A stretch of 64,000 bases of DNA from Wocania ichthyoenteri Th78 (GCF_000789235.1 NZ_KN525716.1:2276100-2340099), one strand, 5' to 3'. Shown: positions 1-10,469, counted from the first letter of the stretch. The notes: a model not told the origin generated them from the letters alone. Translations and numbers: made by a program.

Positions 1-1030
1 TGGTACACCAATGGCCGCTACATTTTGCGAAAATAATTTAGTTGCAAATTCGCCTTTAGATTTATTAGGACAATTGACCGGAGAAGATGCAGGAGGAACA
101 TGGACAGATGATAATACATCAGGAGCTTTATCAGGAAGCGATGTTGATTTAACACTACTAACTATTGGTTCTTACAATTTCACTTATAGTATTACTGATG
201 CAAACGGATGCTCAAATAGTAGCACCGTTACTGTTATAGTTGAAGATGCACCAGAATCAGGTACCGCTAACACACCAGCAGAATATTGCGAAGGTTCAGC
301 ACCAGCAAACTTTGATTTATTTACTTTATTAGAAGGAGAAGATCAGACTGGAACATGGAATGATGATGATGCTTCTGGAGCATTAACAGGTAATACAGTT
401 GATTTATCAGGGTTAACACCAGCAACTTATAACTTTACATTTGATGTAGATGCTATAGGGAGTTGTGATGATGTTTTGGTTACAGTAAGCATAACAATAA
501 ATCCATTACCTATAACTGGTACACCTACGTCAGCCCCGTTTTGTGAAAATGATTTAGTAGCAAATTCGCCTTTAGACTTATTTGGACAATTGACCGGAGA
601 AGATTCAGGTGGAACTTGGATAGATGATGATAGCACAGGAGCTTTATCAGGAAGCGATGTTGATTTAACATTATTAACTATTGGTTCTTATAACTATACA
701 TATAGTATCACTGATGCAAATGGATGCTCAAATAGTAGTACGGTTGCAGTTATTGTAGAAGATGCTCCAGAATCTGGGACACCTAACACACCAGTTGAAT
801 TTTGCTTAGCAGATGTAACCACGGCTCAAACTTATAATTTATTTGATTTATTAACAGGTGAAGACCAAACAGGAACTTGGAATGACGATGATGCAACAGG
901 AGCAGTATCAGGAAACATAGTGACTTTAGATGGTCTTACAGATGGAACATACAATTTTACTTTTGATGTAGATGCTATTGGAACTTGTGATGACGTGGAC
1001 GTAACAGTTAGTGTTATTATTAACGATACG
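1..1030 (+). repeat. Two tandem copies of a 516-bp coding repeat
   Basis: Positions near 45 and 561 begin the same ~10-base string, giving a 516-bp (172-codon) offset. Nucleotide identity is high from the 'CEN.LVANSPLDL' segment through 'EDAPESGT', and weaker in the second half of the unit. Differences are mostly third-position changes. The array continues past the left edge, so the copy number is unknown. Confidence 0.8.
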
Positions 1031-2782
1031 CCTGCTCCAACAGCTTCATCTCCACAAGAATTTTGCGATACAGCTACTGTGGCAGATTTAGTTGCTACCG
1101 GAACTACTATACAATGGTATGATGTTGCAACAGGAGGAACTCCTTTAGCAGGAACAACAGCTTTGGTAGACGCGCAAATTTATTATGCAACTCAAACAGA
1201 TGCTATAACTACCTGTGAATCTTCAGTGAGAACAGCAGTAACTGCTACAATTTATATATCACCAAATGCAGGAGAGCTTAATGGAACACCTATTATTGCT
1301 TGTAATGACAATAATAATATTGATTTATTTACAGGATTAGATGGTTCACAAGATTCGGGAGGAACATGGCAAGATAATGACGGAACAGGTGCTTTAGCAG
1401 GTAACATTTTTGATGGAGCAGCAGTTTTAGCAGGAACATATCAGTTTACATATTTAGTAACTGCGTCAGCACCTTGTATTGATGATAGTGAAACCATAAC
1501 AGTAACCATTGAAGAACCATTAAATGCTGGGACAGATAATGTTCTAGATGTTTGTAGCAATAATGGGACAACAGATTTATTCACACTAATAGGAAGCGCT
1601 GATACAGGCGGAACTTGGTCACCAGCTTTAACAAGTGGTACAGGAGTTTTTGATCCGTTGGTAGACCCAGATGGAACATATACTTATACATTAACAAACG
1701 CCTGTGGAACATTTACTAGTGACGTTGATGTTACAGTTACTTTAGCTCCATATGCAGGTTCAGATAATACCGTTCCATTATGTATCATAGATGCTTCAAC
1801 AGATTTATTTGTTTCATTAGGAGCAGGTGCTCAAAGTGGTGGAACTTGGTCACCAGCATTAACTAGTGGTACAGGGTTTTTTGATCCAGCTGTAGATACG
1901 GCAGGGATTTACACGTATACTGTTACTGCAGTGTCACCGTGTTCACCAGATTCAACTGCAGATATAACAGTTACTGTTGATGATACACCAACACCAACAG
2001 TTACAAATGACAGTCCTGAATTTTGCTTAGTTGATACTCCTATCGTTTCAGATTTAGACAGTACAATTAGCTCAACAGGAACAATTAACTGGTATGAAGA
2101 TGCAGCTTTAACATTACCATTAACAGGTATAGAAGCTTTAGTAGATGGAGAAGATTATTATGCAACACAAACCAACAGTTCAGGTTGTGAATCTTCAACT
2201 TCAGCTCAAATTGATGTAACGGTGAACGATACTCCTACACCAACATTATTAGATGCTTCAGAAGAATATTGTATTAACGATGATCCAACAATTAATGATT
2301 TATCATTAAATATCACAGAGTATAATGCATCATCAAATAATGTAATATGGTACGATGCTTCAACTGGTGGTTCAACTATTTCAAGTAGTACTCCTTTAAC
2401 AAATACAACTTATTATGCTATTTTAATAGACCCGGTAACAGGTTGTGAAAGTAGTGTGCGTTTAGAATTGACGCCAAATGTAACAGCCTGTGGCAAATTA
2501 CAAATCCCTGATGGTTTTTCACCTAATAGAGATGGTATTAATGACACGTTTGATGTTGACAACCTAGCCATATTATATCCTAATTTCGAAATGGAAATAT
2601 ATAATAGAAACGGCAACATTGTTTACAAAGGAAACGCAAATACACCTCGATTTGATGGAACTTCCAACCAATCAAGAGTTATATCAAGCGGAGATTTACC
2701 AGTAGGTGTGTATTTCTATATTTTCAGATTTAACGATGGTGAAAACAAACCAGAACAAGGACGCTTATACTTAAGCAGATAA
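1..2782 (+). CDS. Repeat-rich surface protein with type B (gliding-motility-associated) C-terminal sorting domain, 5' partial
   Basis: The reading frame is open to the window edge. Bases 2-10 encode Gly-Thr-Pro in frame, the same residues that begin the next repeat copy, so the first ATG (position 11) lies inside a repeat and the true start is upstream. The visible 923+ residues hold about ten Ig/PKD-like units of 75-90 aa, each with a conserved Cys near its start and often a 'GGTW' or 'TGTW' motif. Two A-B unit pairs repeat with a 172-residue period, followed by 'WYD' type units. The last ~95 residues (from 'DGFSPNRDGINDTF') match the gliding-motility-associated C-terminal domain that directs type IX secretion and cell-surface attachment. 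PorP/SprF follows after 28 bp, the usual partner of such cargo. By analogy with SprB it may be an adhesin, but its ligand is unknown. Confidence 0.9.
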   Translation, partial: GTPMAATFCENNLVANSPLDLLGQLTGEDAGGTWTDDNTSGALSGSDVDLTLLTIGSYNFTYSITDANGCSNSSTVTVIVEDAPESGTANTPAEYCEGSAPANFDLFTLLEGEDQTGTWNDDDASGALTGNTVDLSGLTPATYNFTFDVDAIGSCDDVLVTVSITINPLPITGTPTSAPFCENDLVANSPLDLFGQLTGEDSGGTWIDDDSTGALSGSDVDLTLLTIGSYNYTYSITDANGCSNSSTVAVIVEDAPESGTPNTPVEFCLADVTTAQTYNLFDLLTGEDQTGTWNDDDATGAVSGNIVTLDGLTDGTYNFTFDVDAIGTCDDVDVTVSVIINDTPAPTASSPQEFCDTATVADLVATGTTIQWYDVATGGTPLAGTTALVDAQIYYATQTDAITTCESSVRTAVTATIYISPNAGELNGTPIIACNDNNNIDLFTGLDGSQDSGGTWQDNDGTGALAGNIFDGAAVLAGTYQFTYLVTASAPCIDDSETITVTIEEPLNAGTDNVLDVCSNNGTTDLFTLIGSADTGGTWSPALTSGTGVFDPLVDPDGTYTYTLTNACGTFTSDVDVTVTLAPYAGSDNTVPLCIIDASTDLFVSLGAGAQSGGTWSPALTSGTGFFDPAVDTAGIYTYTVTAVSPCSPDSTADITVTVDDTPTPTVTNDSPEFCLVDTPIVSDLDSTISSTGTINWYEDAALTLPLTGIEALVDGEDYYATQTNSSGCESSTSAQIDVTVNDTPTPTLLDASEEYCINDDPTINDLSLNITEYNASSNNVIWYDASTGGSTISSSTPLTNTTYYAILIDPVTGCESSVRLELTPNVTACGKLQIPDGFSPNRDGINDTFDVDNLAILYPNFEMEIYNRNGNIVYKGNANTPRFDGTSNQSRVISSGDLPVGVYFYIFRFNDGENKPEQGRLYLSR

Positions 2783-2810
2783 TTTATATATAAAGCAAAA
2801 TTTAGAAACG

Positions 2811-3767
2811 ATGAAAAATTTAAATATATGTCATAAAATAGCTGCTTTGTTAAGTTTGACGTTCTTGTCATTACAAAGTACAGCACAACAAGACCCTCAA
2901 TTTACACAATATATGTATAACATGAGTGTGATTAATCCAGCTTACGCTACTGCGGAAGAAGGCATATTAAACTTAGGAGGATTATATAGAACGCAATGGG
3001 TAGGTATAGTAGGCGCCCCAAAAACAGGAAGCTTTTTTGCCCACACACCAATAAATGATAAAATTGAGATGGGAATCTCTTTTACCAACGATAATATTGG
3101 AGATGTTGTTAACGAAAACAATATCTATGCAGATTTTGCCTATGTATTACCAGTAGGCTTAGAAAGTAAAATATCATTCGGTGTAAAAGCTGGTATAACA
3201 CTTTTTGATACCAATTTTGATGGCTTTATGCTTCAATCTGGTGGAACAAATACCGATCAAGCTTTCGATGAAAATATTAGTAAAGCATTTCCTAATTTAG
3301 GAATTGGTGCTTTCTTTTTCACAGATAACTATTACTTAGGTTTATCAGCTCCAAATATGCTTTCAACAAAACATTTGGAAAACGAAAACGGGATAAAAGC
3401 AACAGGCGTTGAAAATGTTCATTATTTCTTTACAGGAGGTTTAGTTTTTGATATTAATCAAAAACTAAAACTAAAACCTGCATTTATGGCAAAAGCAGTT
3501 TCAGGAGCACCATTAGCGGTAGATATAACTGCAAATGTTTTAATTAACGAAAAATTAGAAGCTGGTTTAGGTTACCGATTGGGAGATGCTGTTAGTGCAT
3601 TAGTTAATTTTAGAGTACGACCAGATTTAAGAATTGGTTATGCTTACGATTATACAACGAATAACTTAGGCAGTTTCAATTCGGGATCACATGAGATATT
3701 CATTTTATTTGATGTCGATTTATTCGGATTAAAAAGAGGTTACGACCGTTCACCAAGATTCTTTTAG
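2811..3767 (+). CDS. PorP/SprF family type IX secretion membrane protein
   Basis: The 318-residue protein has an N-terminal signal peptide ending near 'STAQQ'. It then shows the family hallmark 'DPQFTQYMYNMSVINPAYA', followed by alternating amphipathic segments typical of an outer-membrane beta-barrel of the PorP/SprF family. In Flavobacterium johnsoniae SprF is needed to secrete or attach SprB, and type B sorting-tail proteins are usually encoded next to a SprF-like gene. Here it sits 28 bp after a type B cargo gene and 20 bp before an OmpA-family gene, an apparent three-gene operon. Inference: it is the dedicated partner of the upstream cargo. It is a paralogue of the gene at 50195-51199. 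Confidence 0.9.
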   Translation: MKNLNICHKIAALLSLTFLSLQSTAQQDPQFTQYMYNMSVINPAYATAEEGILNLGGLYRTQWVGIVGAPKTGSFFAHTPINDKIEMGISFTNDNIGDVVNENNIYADFAYVLPVGLESKISFGVKAGITLFDTNFDGFMLQSGGTNTDQAFDENISKAFPNLGIGAFFFTDNYYLGLSAPNMLSTKHLENENGIKATGVENVHYFFTGGLVFDINQKLKLKPAFMAKAVSGAPLAVDITANVLINEKLEAGLGYRLGDAVSALVNFRVRPDLRIGYAYDYTTNNLGSFNSGSHEIFILFDVDLFGLKRGYDRSPRFF

Positions 3768-3787
3768 AAATTTAATAATAGGAAAAT

Positions 3788-5674
3788 ATGAAAAAACATA
3801 TATATATACTTGCAGGCCTTTTATTAGTTAACGGAATGGCATTTGCACAAAACAAGAACTTAAAACGTGTTAATAAGCTTTTCGAAATGCGTTCTTACAC
3901 ACAAGCTGCAGAAGTTTATGAAACAAAAGTACGCAACCAAGAGGTGCTTCAAAATTTAGCAGATAGCTATTATTACAACAGCAGTCTTCAAAAAGCAATT
4001 AAAACTTACAGAGAGTTGTTTGTAGAGTATGGTGATTCTATTGATATTGAATATCACTTTCGTTTTGCACAAGCTTTAAAAGGTGTAAAAAATTATAAGG
4101 AAGCCGATAAACATTTAAGTAGATATTTCAATAAACCAGTAAATACAATTGGGTTTATTGAAGCTAATGAAAAAACAACACCACATACTTTTGAATTAAA
4201 GCAAATAGAGAATAAAAATTCTAGTGGTGATTTTGGTTTATCGTTTTATGGTGATAATAAAGTAGCCTTTGCATCAGCAAGAAATACAGAAAACCCATCC
4301 TACTCGTGGAATGAATTGCCGTATTTAGATTTGTATAGCGCAACATTAACTAATGATAATGTGCTTGAAAATGTGGAGCCATTCTCTGATGCGATTAATA
4401 CAGATTCACATGAAAGTAACGCTGTATTTACTAAAGATGGTAAAACCATGTATTTTAATAGAACCAATGCAACACGTAAAAAAACAGATAAAGAACATAT
4501 TGCTCATATTAAAATATATAAAGCAGAATTAGTTAATGGTGTTTGGACAAATATTACTGCATTACCATTTACTTCAAATAGTTATAGTACGGAACATCCA
4601 GCATTAAGCAAAGATGAAAAAACACTTTATTTTGCTAGTGATATGCCAGGGACTATTGGTGGTTTTGATATTTATAAAGTGACTATAAATGATGATGGTA
4701 CTTATGGTAATCCAGAAAATTTAGGGGAAACTATTAATACAAAACACCGAGAGCAATTTCCATTTATAAGTGAATACAATGTTTTATATTTCTCATCAAT
4801 AGGTCATCAAGGTTATGGTGGTTTAGATGTATTTAGAAGTAATATGGTAAATGAAGGCTTTGATAAACCTGTAAACTTAGGAGGCTCAATAAATAGTAAT
4901 TTAGACGACTTTGCCTATGTTGTTAGAGAAAAAAACAATATGGGTTATGTGTCTTCAAACAGAACGGGTTACGATAGATTATTTGGTTTTACAAGAGAAG
5001 AAAATCCTTTAACAAAATATCAGGTTGAAGGTATTGTACAAGATTTAAACAGTAAAGAATTATTAATTGGATCCTTAGTAACACTGTTTGACGAATCAGA
5101 CACCGTAATTCAAGATACTATTGTTGGTGATAATGCGTATTATATTTTCAAAATAGAACCAAATAAAAAGTATAAAGTTCGCGGAACACGTAAAGCGTAT
5201 ATCCCTCAAGATGTTGAATTTTCAACGGATAGTAAAGGAAAAGTGCAACACGATATCTATTTAAGTTTAGAGTCTTTTGCAGATGCAGAAGAACGTGTTA
5301 AAGAAAACGAAAAAGGCGATGTACAAGTGCAGTTAGATAAAATTTATTTTGATTTTGATAAATCAGATATTCGTGAAGATGCAGCGGTAACTTTACAAGT
5401 ATTGGTAGATTTAATGAAGAAATATCCATCTATGGAAGTAGAAGTTTCTGCACATACTGATGCTCGCGGACCAGATCAATATAATTTAGACCTATCTAAA
5501 CGTAGAGCAGCATCTACTTTAGAATACTTAGTGTCTAAAGGCATAAACAGAAACCGATTAAAAAGCATAGGTTATGGCGAAATGCAACCTTTAAACAAGT
5601 GTGATAAAGAAGGTATTTGTGAAGATGAAGAATATGATATTAACAGACGCTGTGAATTTACAATTTTGAATTGA
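3788..5674 (+). CDS. OmpA-family protein with TPR, beta-propeller and carboxypeptidase-regulatory-like domains (PorE-like architecture)
   Basis: The 628-residue protein has a signal peptide (cleavage near 'AFAQ', residue 21) and TPR-like helices at ~25-125. PD40/WD40-like blades follow at ~145-400 (for example 'LYFASD', 'LYFSS'), then a CarboxypepD_reg-like beta-sandwich at ~410-500. The C-terminal OmpA peptidoglycan-binding domain covers ~520-628, with 'SAHTDARG' and 'YDINRRCEF'. This order is the one known for PorE of the type IX system, which links the secretion machinery to peptidoglycan. Flavobacteria carry several such paralogues next to PorP/SprF genes, so this copy may serve the local cargo rather than the core machine. 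Last gene of the apparent operon; a hairpin terminator follows. Confidence 0.85.
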   Translation: MKKHIYILAGLLLVNGMAFAQNKNLKRVNKLFEMRSYTQAAEVYETKVRNQEVLQNLADSYYYNSSLQKAIKTYRELFVEYGDSIDIEYHFRFAQALKGVKNYKEADKHLSRYFNKPVNTIGFIEANEKTTPHTFELKQIENKNSSGDFGLSFYGDNKVAFASARNTENPSYSWNELPYLDLYSATLTNDNVLENVEPFSDAINTDSHESNAVFTKDGKTMYFNRTNATRKKTDKEHIAHIKIYKAELVNGVWTNITALPFTSNSYSTEHPALSKDEKTLYFASDMPGTIGGFDIYKVTINDDGTYGNPENLGETINTKHREQFPFISEYNVLYFSSIGHQGYGGLDVFRSNMVNEGFDKPVNLGGSINSNLDDFAYVVREKNNMGYVSSNRTGYDRLFGFTREENPLTKYQVEGIVQDLNSKELLIGSLVTLFDESDTVIQDTIVGDNAYYIFKIEPNKKYKVRGTRKAYIPQDVEFSTDSKGKVQHDIYLSLESFADAEERVKENEKGDVQVQLDKIYFDFDKSDIREDAAVTLQVLVDLMKKYPSMEVEVSAHTDARGPDQYNLDLSKRRAASTLEYLVSKGINRNRLKSIGYGEMQPLNKCDKEGICEDEEYDINRRCEFTILN

Positions 5675-5706
5675 TCATCTTTTATAATCAACCAAAATTT
5701 TTTGAG

Positions 5707-5738
5707 AAAGCCTTTCCATTTTAGAAAGGCTTTTTTTT
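5707..5738 (+). terminator. Rho-independent terminator after the OmpA-family gene
   Basis: A perfect 10-bp stem (5707-5716 with 5724-5733, core AAGCCTTTC/GAAAGGCTT) encloses a 7-base loop and runs into eight T residues. It lies 33 bp after the stop codon. The remaining gap to 5938 is AT-rich leader with no other gene seen. Confidence 0.85.
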
Positions 5739-5938
5739 AAATATCAGCAAGAAGCCTTCAATAAAAAAAAGACAATATTTAAGGTTTTTAATTAAACGAG
5801 GTTTATTGTTAGAATAGGTTTCTTAAATTAAATCATCGTTAATAAGATGTAAAAACAGGATTAAATGCCTTGTTTGTTTAAAACTTGTATTAAATTAGCC
5901 TCTTAAAATATTTTTAACCAAAACTAAAAACTAACTTT

Positions 5939-8900
5939 ATGAAACAGAAATACGCTTTTAATTGTTTAAAGACAATATTAGTGTTGTTGATTACGATTTC
6001 CTCAACAAATAACTTAAATTCACAAACCGTTTTAACTGAAGGTGATATAGCATTTACACGAATTAATATGGATGACGAATCATTTTCGTTTGTTTTTTTA
6101 GTGCCTATAGCGAATACAACCCAGTTTATAATTACTGATGAAACTTGGAATTCAAGTAATGCTCTAGGTAATTCTGAATCTAAAATACGATTTACTGCAA
6201 CATCATCTTTTTTAGCAGGTGAAGAAATATCTATCAGTTCAGCTACATTAAGTTTTGCTTCAACTGGTTCTGGAACAGCAACACTTACCAGTATTGGGGC
6301 AATTGATCCAGCTCTAGGAAATATGTTAGGATCGGCAGGGGATAACCTTTTTATTTATCAACCAGAAGGAACACCTAGCGTAAATGACTTTGTTGCTGGA
6401 ATCAATGCAAATAGTGGAGTAAGTGGAACACCAGGTAATGCTTGGCAAATTGTTTCTACATCTTCAACTTCAAGTTCTGGTTTGCCAAGTGGTTTAACAA
6501 ATGGAACAAATGCTCTTGGTATATATCCATTTGGTGGTGCTCAAAGTGAAGTTGATAATGCACGATATAAATCAACAGCTTTGCGTTCTGGTGATAAAGC
6601 AACGGTTTTAGCTGCAATTATGAACTTAAGTAATTGGGAGTATCATAACAGTGTGGTACAAGCACCAGTTGGAACATCTTTTACGATTACAGGTGGAAAT
6701 GCAGCACCAACAGCATCAAATTTTACTGCTACTCCATCTCAAAATTCAGTTCATACGTTTGCAACGGCTGATTTTTCTTATTCAGATGGTGATAGTGATC
6801 CTATTGCCCACCTACGTATAACTGCTATACCAGGAAATGGAACACTTTACGTAGATGCGAATGCAAATGATGCATATGACTCAGGTGAACAACTTGCGAA
6901 TGGAAGCGCAGTTTCTAAAGCAAATTTAGATGCAGGAAATCTACAATATTATAACACAGATGGCACAAGTTCTTCTTTTACATTTGATGTAAATGATGGA
7001 ACAGAATATAGTGCATCAACATATACAACTACATTAACTGTAACAGCTACGGGAGCTACCGAACCAACATCTGCTGCATCATCAATAACATTTAGTTCTA
7101 TCACAGAAACAGGAATGACAGTCGGTTGGACAAATGGTAATGGTGCAAGACGAATCGTTGTAGCAAAATCAGGTTCTGCAGTAAGTGCAGATCCAGTAGA
7201 TGGAACAACAGGTTATTCTGCAAATGCAACTTTTGGTTCAGGAACAGATCTAGGAAGCAATAATTATATTATATATGATGGTACAGGAACGTCTGTAGCG
7301 GTAACTGGTTTAAGTACTGCAACGACTTATCATTATAAAGTAATCGAAGTAAATGGTTCTGGAGCAACAGCAAATTACTATTTAACTGGTGCGCCAACTT
7401 CTAATCAAGCATCACAAAATGCACCTGTAACAATAACATCAATAGTGAGACAAACCCCAACAGATGCTACAACAGATGCAGATCAAGTAGTGTTTAGGGT
7501 TACATTTGACAAGGGGGTAGAAAATGTGGATATCACTGATTTTGCTTTAAGTGGGACGTCTGCGGCTGATGGTACTGTTAGTACGGTTACGCCAGTAAGT
7601 GTTTCTATTTATGATGTGACAGTAACAGGTCTAACGAATTCAAATGGTACAATAAATTTAGATATAAAAGGTAATGATGGTGTTTCTGGTTCAAATAATA
7701 TTGCAGAGCTAGCTGGGGCAGCTTTAAGTCAAACAACTACTGGTAATACTATTGCTCAACCAGAAATTGGGCAGTCGTTTACAGCTGCTGCAACTGGTGA
7801 TTTCACAGATGTTACTTTTTATATGAATATTGCTGCAACTTATAGTGGTGCAGGAACCTTAGAGCTTCGTTCAGGAGAAGGATTAACTGGAACTGTTTTA
7901 GCAACAGAAACAGTGAATTTCGTAGATCAAGGAACAGCATATCAGCAAAAATTTACGTTTTCTACTCCTGCTACAGTAACTTTAGGAAATGTATACACGA
8001 TTAGAATTTCAGGAGCATTTGGAAACTCACTTACGTTTGATGCTAAAACGGGTGATCCATTCGCTGGCGGAATGATATACATACCATCGCCACTTGCTTC
8101 TGCAGATTTAACTTTCGAAGCAACAATCTCAACAGGAGTTGGAGCACTATTATCTACGGTAGCGCCAACAACAGATGAAACATATACAATATCAAATAAT
8201 GTTGCTCCTACTGTTACAAGTGTTACAGTTCCTGCAAATGCAACATACCTAGTAGATCAAAATTTAGATTTCATTATTAACTTTGATGAAAATGTAACTG
8301 TTAATACTGGTGGTGGTACTCCTCAAATGAGTCTTACTATTGGCGCTACTACGCGTCAAGCTACTTATCAAAGTGGCACAGGAACAAGTGGTTTGTTATT
8401 TAGATATACGATTCAAAATGGAGACTTAGATACCGATGGTGTAGTTGTGGGTACGTTAGCTGCCAATGGTGGAACTATACAAGATGCTGATAATGCAGAT
8501 GCTACCTTAACCCTAAATAGTATTGGAGCTACTACTGCTGTTTTAGTGGATGCAACTGCAACTACTGCAACATTAACTACAGTTGATGCAAGTTCTGTAG
8601 ATTCTGTTTCTGCAGCATTAGGAGGAGATGTGACTACTGATGGCGGAGATACTGTTACAGAAAGAGGAATTGTATACGCTATAACCAGCACAAATAATAA
8701 TCCAACTATTGGTGATACAGGAGTAACCAAAAACGATAATGGTTCTGGTATTGGAACATTTAGTGAGTCTATTACAGGATTAACAGCTAATACACAATAT
8801 TCTTATGTGGCATATGCTATAAATAGCCAAGGTACAAGTTACGGAACGGTAAAAACATTTATAACATCAGCATTGGGTGTAGAGACTGACTTTTTACAAA

Positions 8901-9127
8901 AATCGATTAGTGTTTATCCAAACCCGGTAGCTGATGCGTTATATATAGATGTTAATAATGCTATTGAAGTTGAAAACGTTAAACTATATGATGTTTCAGG
9001 GAAACTATTAAAAACACCAATGTTAATAAATAAAAAGATTGATTTTTCTGATATTAATAATGGTTTGTATTTTATAAAAATCAATACAAAACAAGGAGCT
9101 TTAACAAAACTCATTGTTAAAAAATAA
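5939..9127 (+). CDS. Large secreted multidomain protein with type A type IX sorting tail
   Basis: The 1062-residue protein has a signal peptide ending near 'NLNSQT' (~28). Residues ~30-250 form a Gly/Ser/Thr-rich domain I do not recognise. An Ig/cadherin-like segment follows (~255-370), then fibronectin type III (~375-495), Ig-like (~500-600), a segment resembling choice-of-anchor domains (~610-755), another Ig-like domain (~760-870) and a second FN3-like domain (~875-975). The last ~75 residues ('VYPNPVADALYIDV' to 'KLIVKK') are a typical type A sorting tail, cleaved when SprA/PorU-type export is complete. No catalytic domain is visible, so an adhesive or matrix role is only inference. It is transcribed alone, between two terminators. 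Confidence 0.85.
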   Translation: MKQKYAFNCLKTILVLLITISSTNNLNSQTVLTEGDIAFTRINMDDESFSFVFLVPIANTTQFIITDETWNSSNALGNSESKIRFTATSSFLAGEEISISSATLSFASTGSGTATLTSIGAIDPALGNMLGSAGDNLFIYQPEGTPSVNDFVAGINANSGVSGTPGNAWQIVSTSSTSSSGLPSGLTNGTNALGIYPFGGAQSEVDNARYKSTALRSGDKATVLAAIMNLSNWEYHNSVVQAPVGTSFTITGGNAAPTASNFTATPSQNSVHTFATADFSYSDGDSDPIAHLRITAIPGNGTLYVDANANDAYDSGEQLANGSAVSKANLDAGNLQYYNTDGTSSSFTFDVNDGTEYSASTYTTTLTVTATGATEPTSAASSITFSSITETGMTVGWTNGNGARRIVVAKSGSAVSADPVDGTTGYSANATFGSGTDLGSNNYIIYDGTGTSVAVTGLSTATTYHYKVIEVNGSGATANYYLTGAPTSNQASQNAPVTITSIVRQTPTDATTDADQVVFRVTFDKGVENVDITDFALSGTSAADGTVSTVTPVSVSIYDVTVTGLTNSNGTINLDIKGNDGVSGSNNIAELAGAALSQTTTGNTIAQPEIGQSFTAAATGDFTDVTFYMNIAATYSGAGTLELRSGEGLTGTVLATETVNFVDQGTAYQQKFTFSTPATVTLGNVYTIRISGAFGNSLTFDAKTGDPFAGGMIYIPSPLASADLTFEATISTGVGALLSTVAPTTDETYTISNNVAPTVTSVTVPANATYLVDQNLDFIINFDENVTVNTGGGTPQMSLTIGATTRQATYQSGTGTSGLLFRYTIQNGDLDTDGVVVGTLAANGGTIQDADNADATLTLNSIGATTAVLVDATATTATLTTVDASSVDSVSAALGGDVTTDGGDTVTERGIVYAITSTNNNPTIGDTGVTKNDNGSGIGTFSESITGLTANTQYSYVAYAINSQGTSYGTVKTFITSALGVETDFLQKSISVYPNPVADALYIDVNNAIEVENVKLYDVSGKLLKTPMLINKKIDFSDINNGLYFIKINTKQGALTKLIVKK

Positions 9128-9165
9128 TAAAACTTTAAGTTTGTTAGCCTCAAAAAAAAGTTATT

Positions 9166-9195
9166 AAAAGCCTTTCTAATTTGGAAAGGCTTTTT
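9166..9195 (+). terminator. Rho-independent terminator after the type A sorting-tail gene
   Basis: An 11-bp perfect stem (9166-9176 with 9184-9194) and 7-base loop end in a T run. The core hexamers are the same as in the terminator at 5707-5738, suggesting a recurrent terminator sequence in this genome. Confidence 0.85.
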
Positions 9196-9198
9196 GTT

Positions 9199-9206
9199 TA
9201 TATTTG
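9199..9206 (+). promoter_or_regulatory. Possible -7 box upstream of ruvB
   Basis: TATATTTG fits the Bacteroidetes -7 consensus TAnnTTTG. The only nearby TTTG (9180-9183) is 15 bp upstream, shorter than the usual 19-21, and lies inside the terminator loop. The leader to ruvB would be ~150 nt. Confidence 0.25.
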
Positions 9207-9278
9207 CTTATACTGATTTTCGTGATCTTTTTACAGGCACGAATCCATCTTTACTATAAATTAAAACTGAAACAAAAT

Positions 9279-9339
9279 GTCACCCTGAGCATTACTGAAA
9301 TGAAAATAATTTTCATTGAAAGTATAAAGCGAAGCTTTA
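9279..9339 (+). repeat. Degenerate interspersed repeat with small palindromes upstream of ruvB
   Basis: 'tgtcaccctgagc' (9279-9291) resembles the CTGAGC...GTCGAAG repeat family seen elsewhere in the window. It is followed by a 15-base palindrome (9301-9315) and a TAAAGC/GCTTTA hairpin (9325-9339), just before the ruvB start. Confidence 0.45.
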
Positions 9340-9354
9340 AAGAAAGTCTCTAAT

Positions 9355-10377
9355 ATGAACGAAAACCTTGATCCAACAGATGAGCACTTTTCTCCAGAAG
9401 AATTAGATGTAGAAAGAAAGTTAAGACCGCTATCATTTGATGATTTTACGGGTCAAGATCAAGTATTGGAGAACCTTCAAATTTTTGTTCAAGCTGCAAA
9501 TTTACGTACCGAAGCTTTAGACCATACCTTATTTCATGGACCTCCAGGGTTAGGAAAAACCACATTGGCACATATTTTAGCAAATGAGTTGAGTGTAGGC
9601 ATAAAAGTAACATCAGGTCCCGTTTTAGATAAACCAGGAGATTTGGCAGGATTACTTACAAATCTAGAAGAACGCGATGTGTTGTTTATTGACGAAATTC
9701 ATCGATTAAGCCCTATAGTTGAAGAGTATTTGTATTCAGCAATGGAAGATTATAAAATCGATATTATGATTGAATCTGGTCCAAACGCAAGAACAGTTCA
9801 GATTAACTTAAACCCGTTTACATTAATTGGTGCCACAACACGTTCGGGTTTATTAACTTCTCCAATGCGCGCACGTTTTGGTATTCAAAGCAGATTACAA
9901 TATTATAAAACAGATTTGCTAACTACCATTGTACAGCGAAGCGCTACTATTTTAGATGTGCCAATAACCATGGAAGCAGCTATTGAAATTGCTGGTAGAA
10001 GTCGTGGAACACCTAGAATAGCAAATGCATTGTTGCGTCGTGTTAGAGATTTTGCACAAATTAAGGGTACCGGAAGTATAGATATTAAAATTGCTAAATA
10101 TGCTTTAGAGGCTTTAAATGTTGATGCTCATGGCTTAGATGAAATGGATAATAAAATTTTAACCACTATCATTGAAAAGTTTAAGGGCGGTCCTGTAGGA
10201 ATTTCTACTATTGCAACAGCAGTTAGTGAAAGTTCAGAAACTATTGAGGAAGTCTATGAACCTTTTTTAATACAACAAGGCTTTATTATGCGTACACCAC
10301 GCGGACGTGAAGTAACCGAACAAGCTTATAAACATTTAGGAAAAGTTAAAGGGTCAATTCAAGGTGGGTTATTTTAA
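9355..10377 (+). CDS. ruvB: Holliday junction branch migration ATPase RuvB
   Basis: At 340 residues it has the standard RuvB length. It is the AAA+ motor that drives branch migration of Holliday junctions together with RuvA. Visible motifs are Walker A 'GPPGLGKT' (62-69), Walker B 'DEIH' (113-116) and the sensor/arginine-finger region '[19 protein letters not shown]' (~163-182). A C-terminal winged-helix domain ends the protein ('[14 protein letters not shown]' onward). ruvA lies ~5 kb downstream in the same orientation but in a separate unit. The gene stands alone after a terminator. Confidence 0.97.
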   Translation: MNENLDPTDEHFSPEELDVERKLRPLSFDDFTGQDQVLENLQIFVQAANLRTEALDHTLFHGPPGLGKTTLAHILANELSVGIKVTSGPVLDKPGDLAGLLTNLEERDVLFIDEIHRLSPIVEEYLYSAMEDYKIDIMIESGPNARTVQINLNPFTLIGATTRSGLLTSPMRARFGIQSRLQYYKTDLLTTIVQRSATILDVPITMEAAIEIAGRSRGTPRIANALLRRVRDFAQIKGTGSIDIKIAKYALEALNVDAHGLDEMDNKILTTIIEKFKGGPVGISTIATAVSESSETIEEVYEPFLIQQGFIMRTPRGREVTEQAYKHLGKVKGSIQGGLF

Positions 10378-10469
10378 AAATAAACTTCTTAATCTCTACC
10401 AAAACAGATAAACGACTAAATAAAACCTTTCAACAGATTAACTAATATTTCGTTTAATTTAACAAAAAA

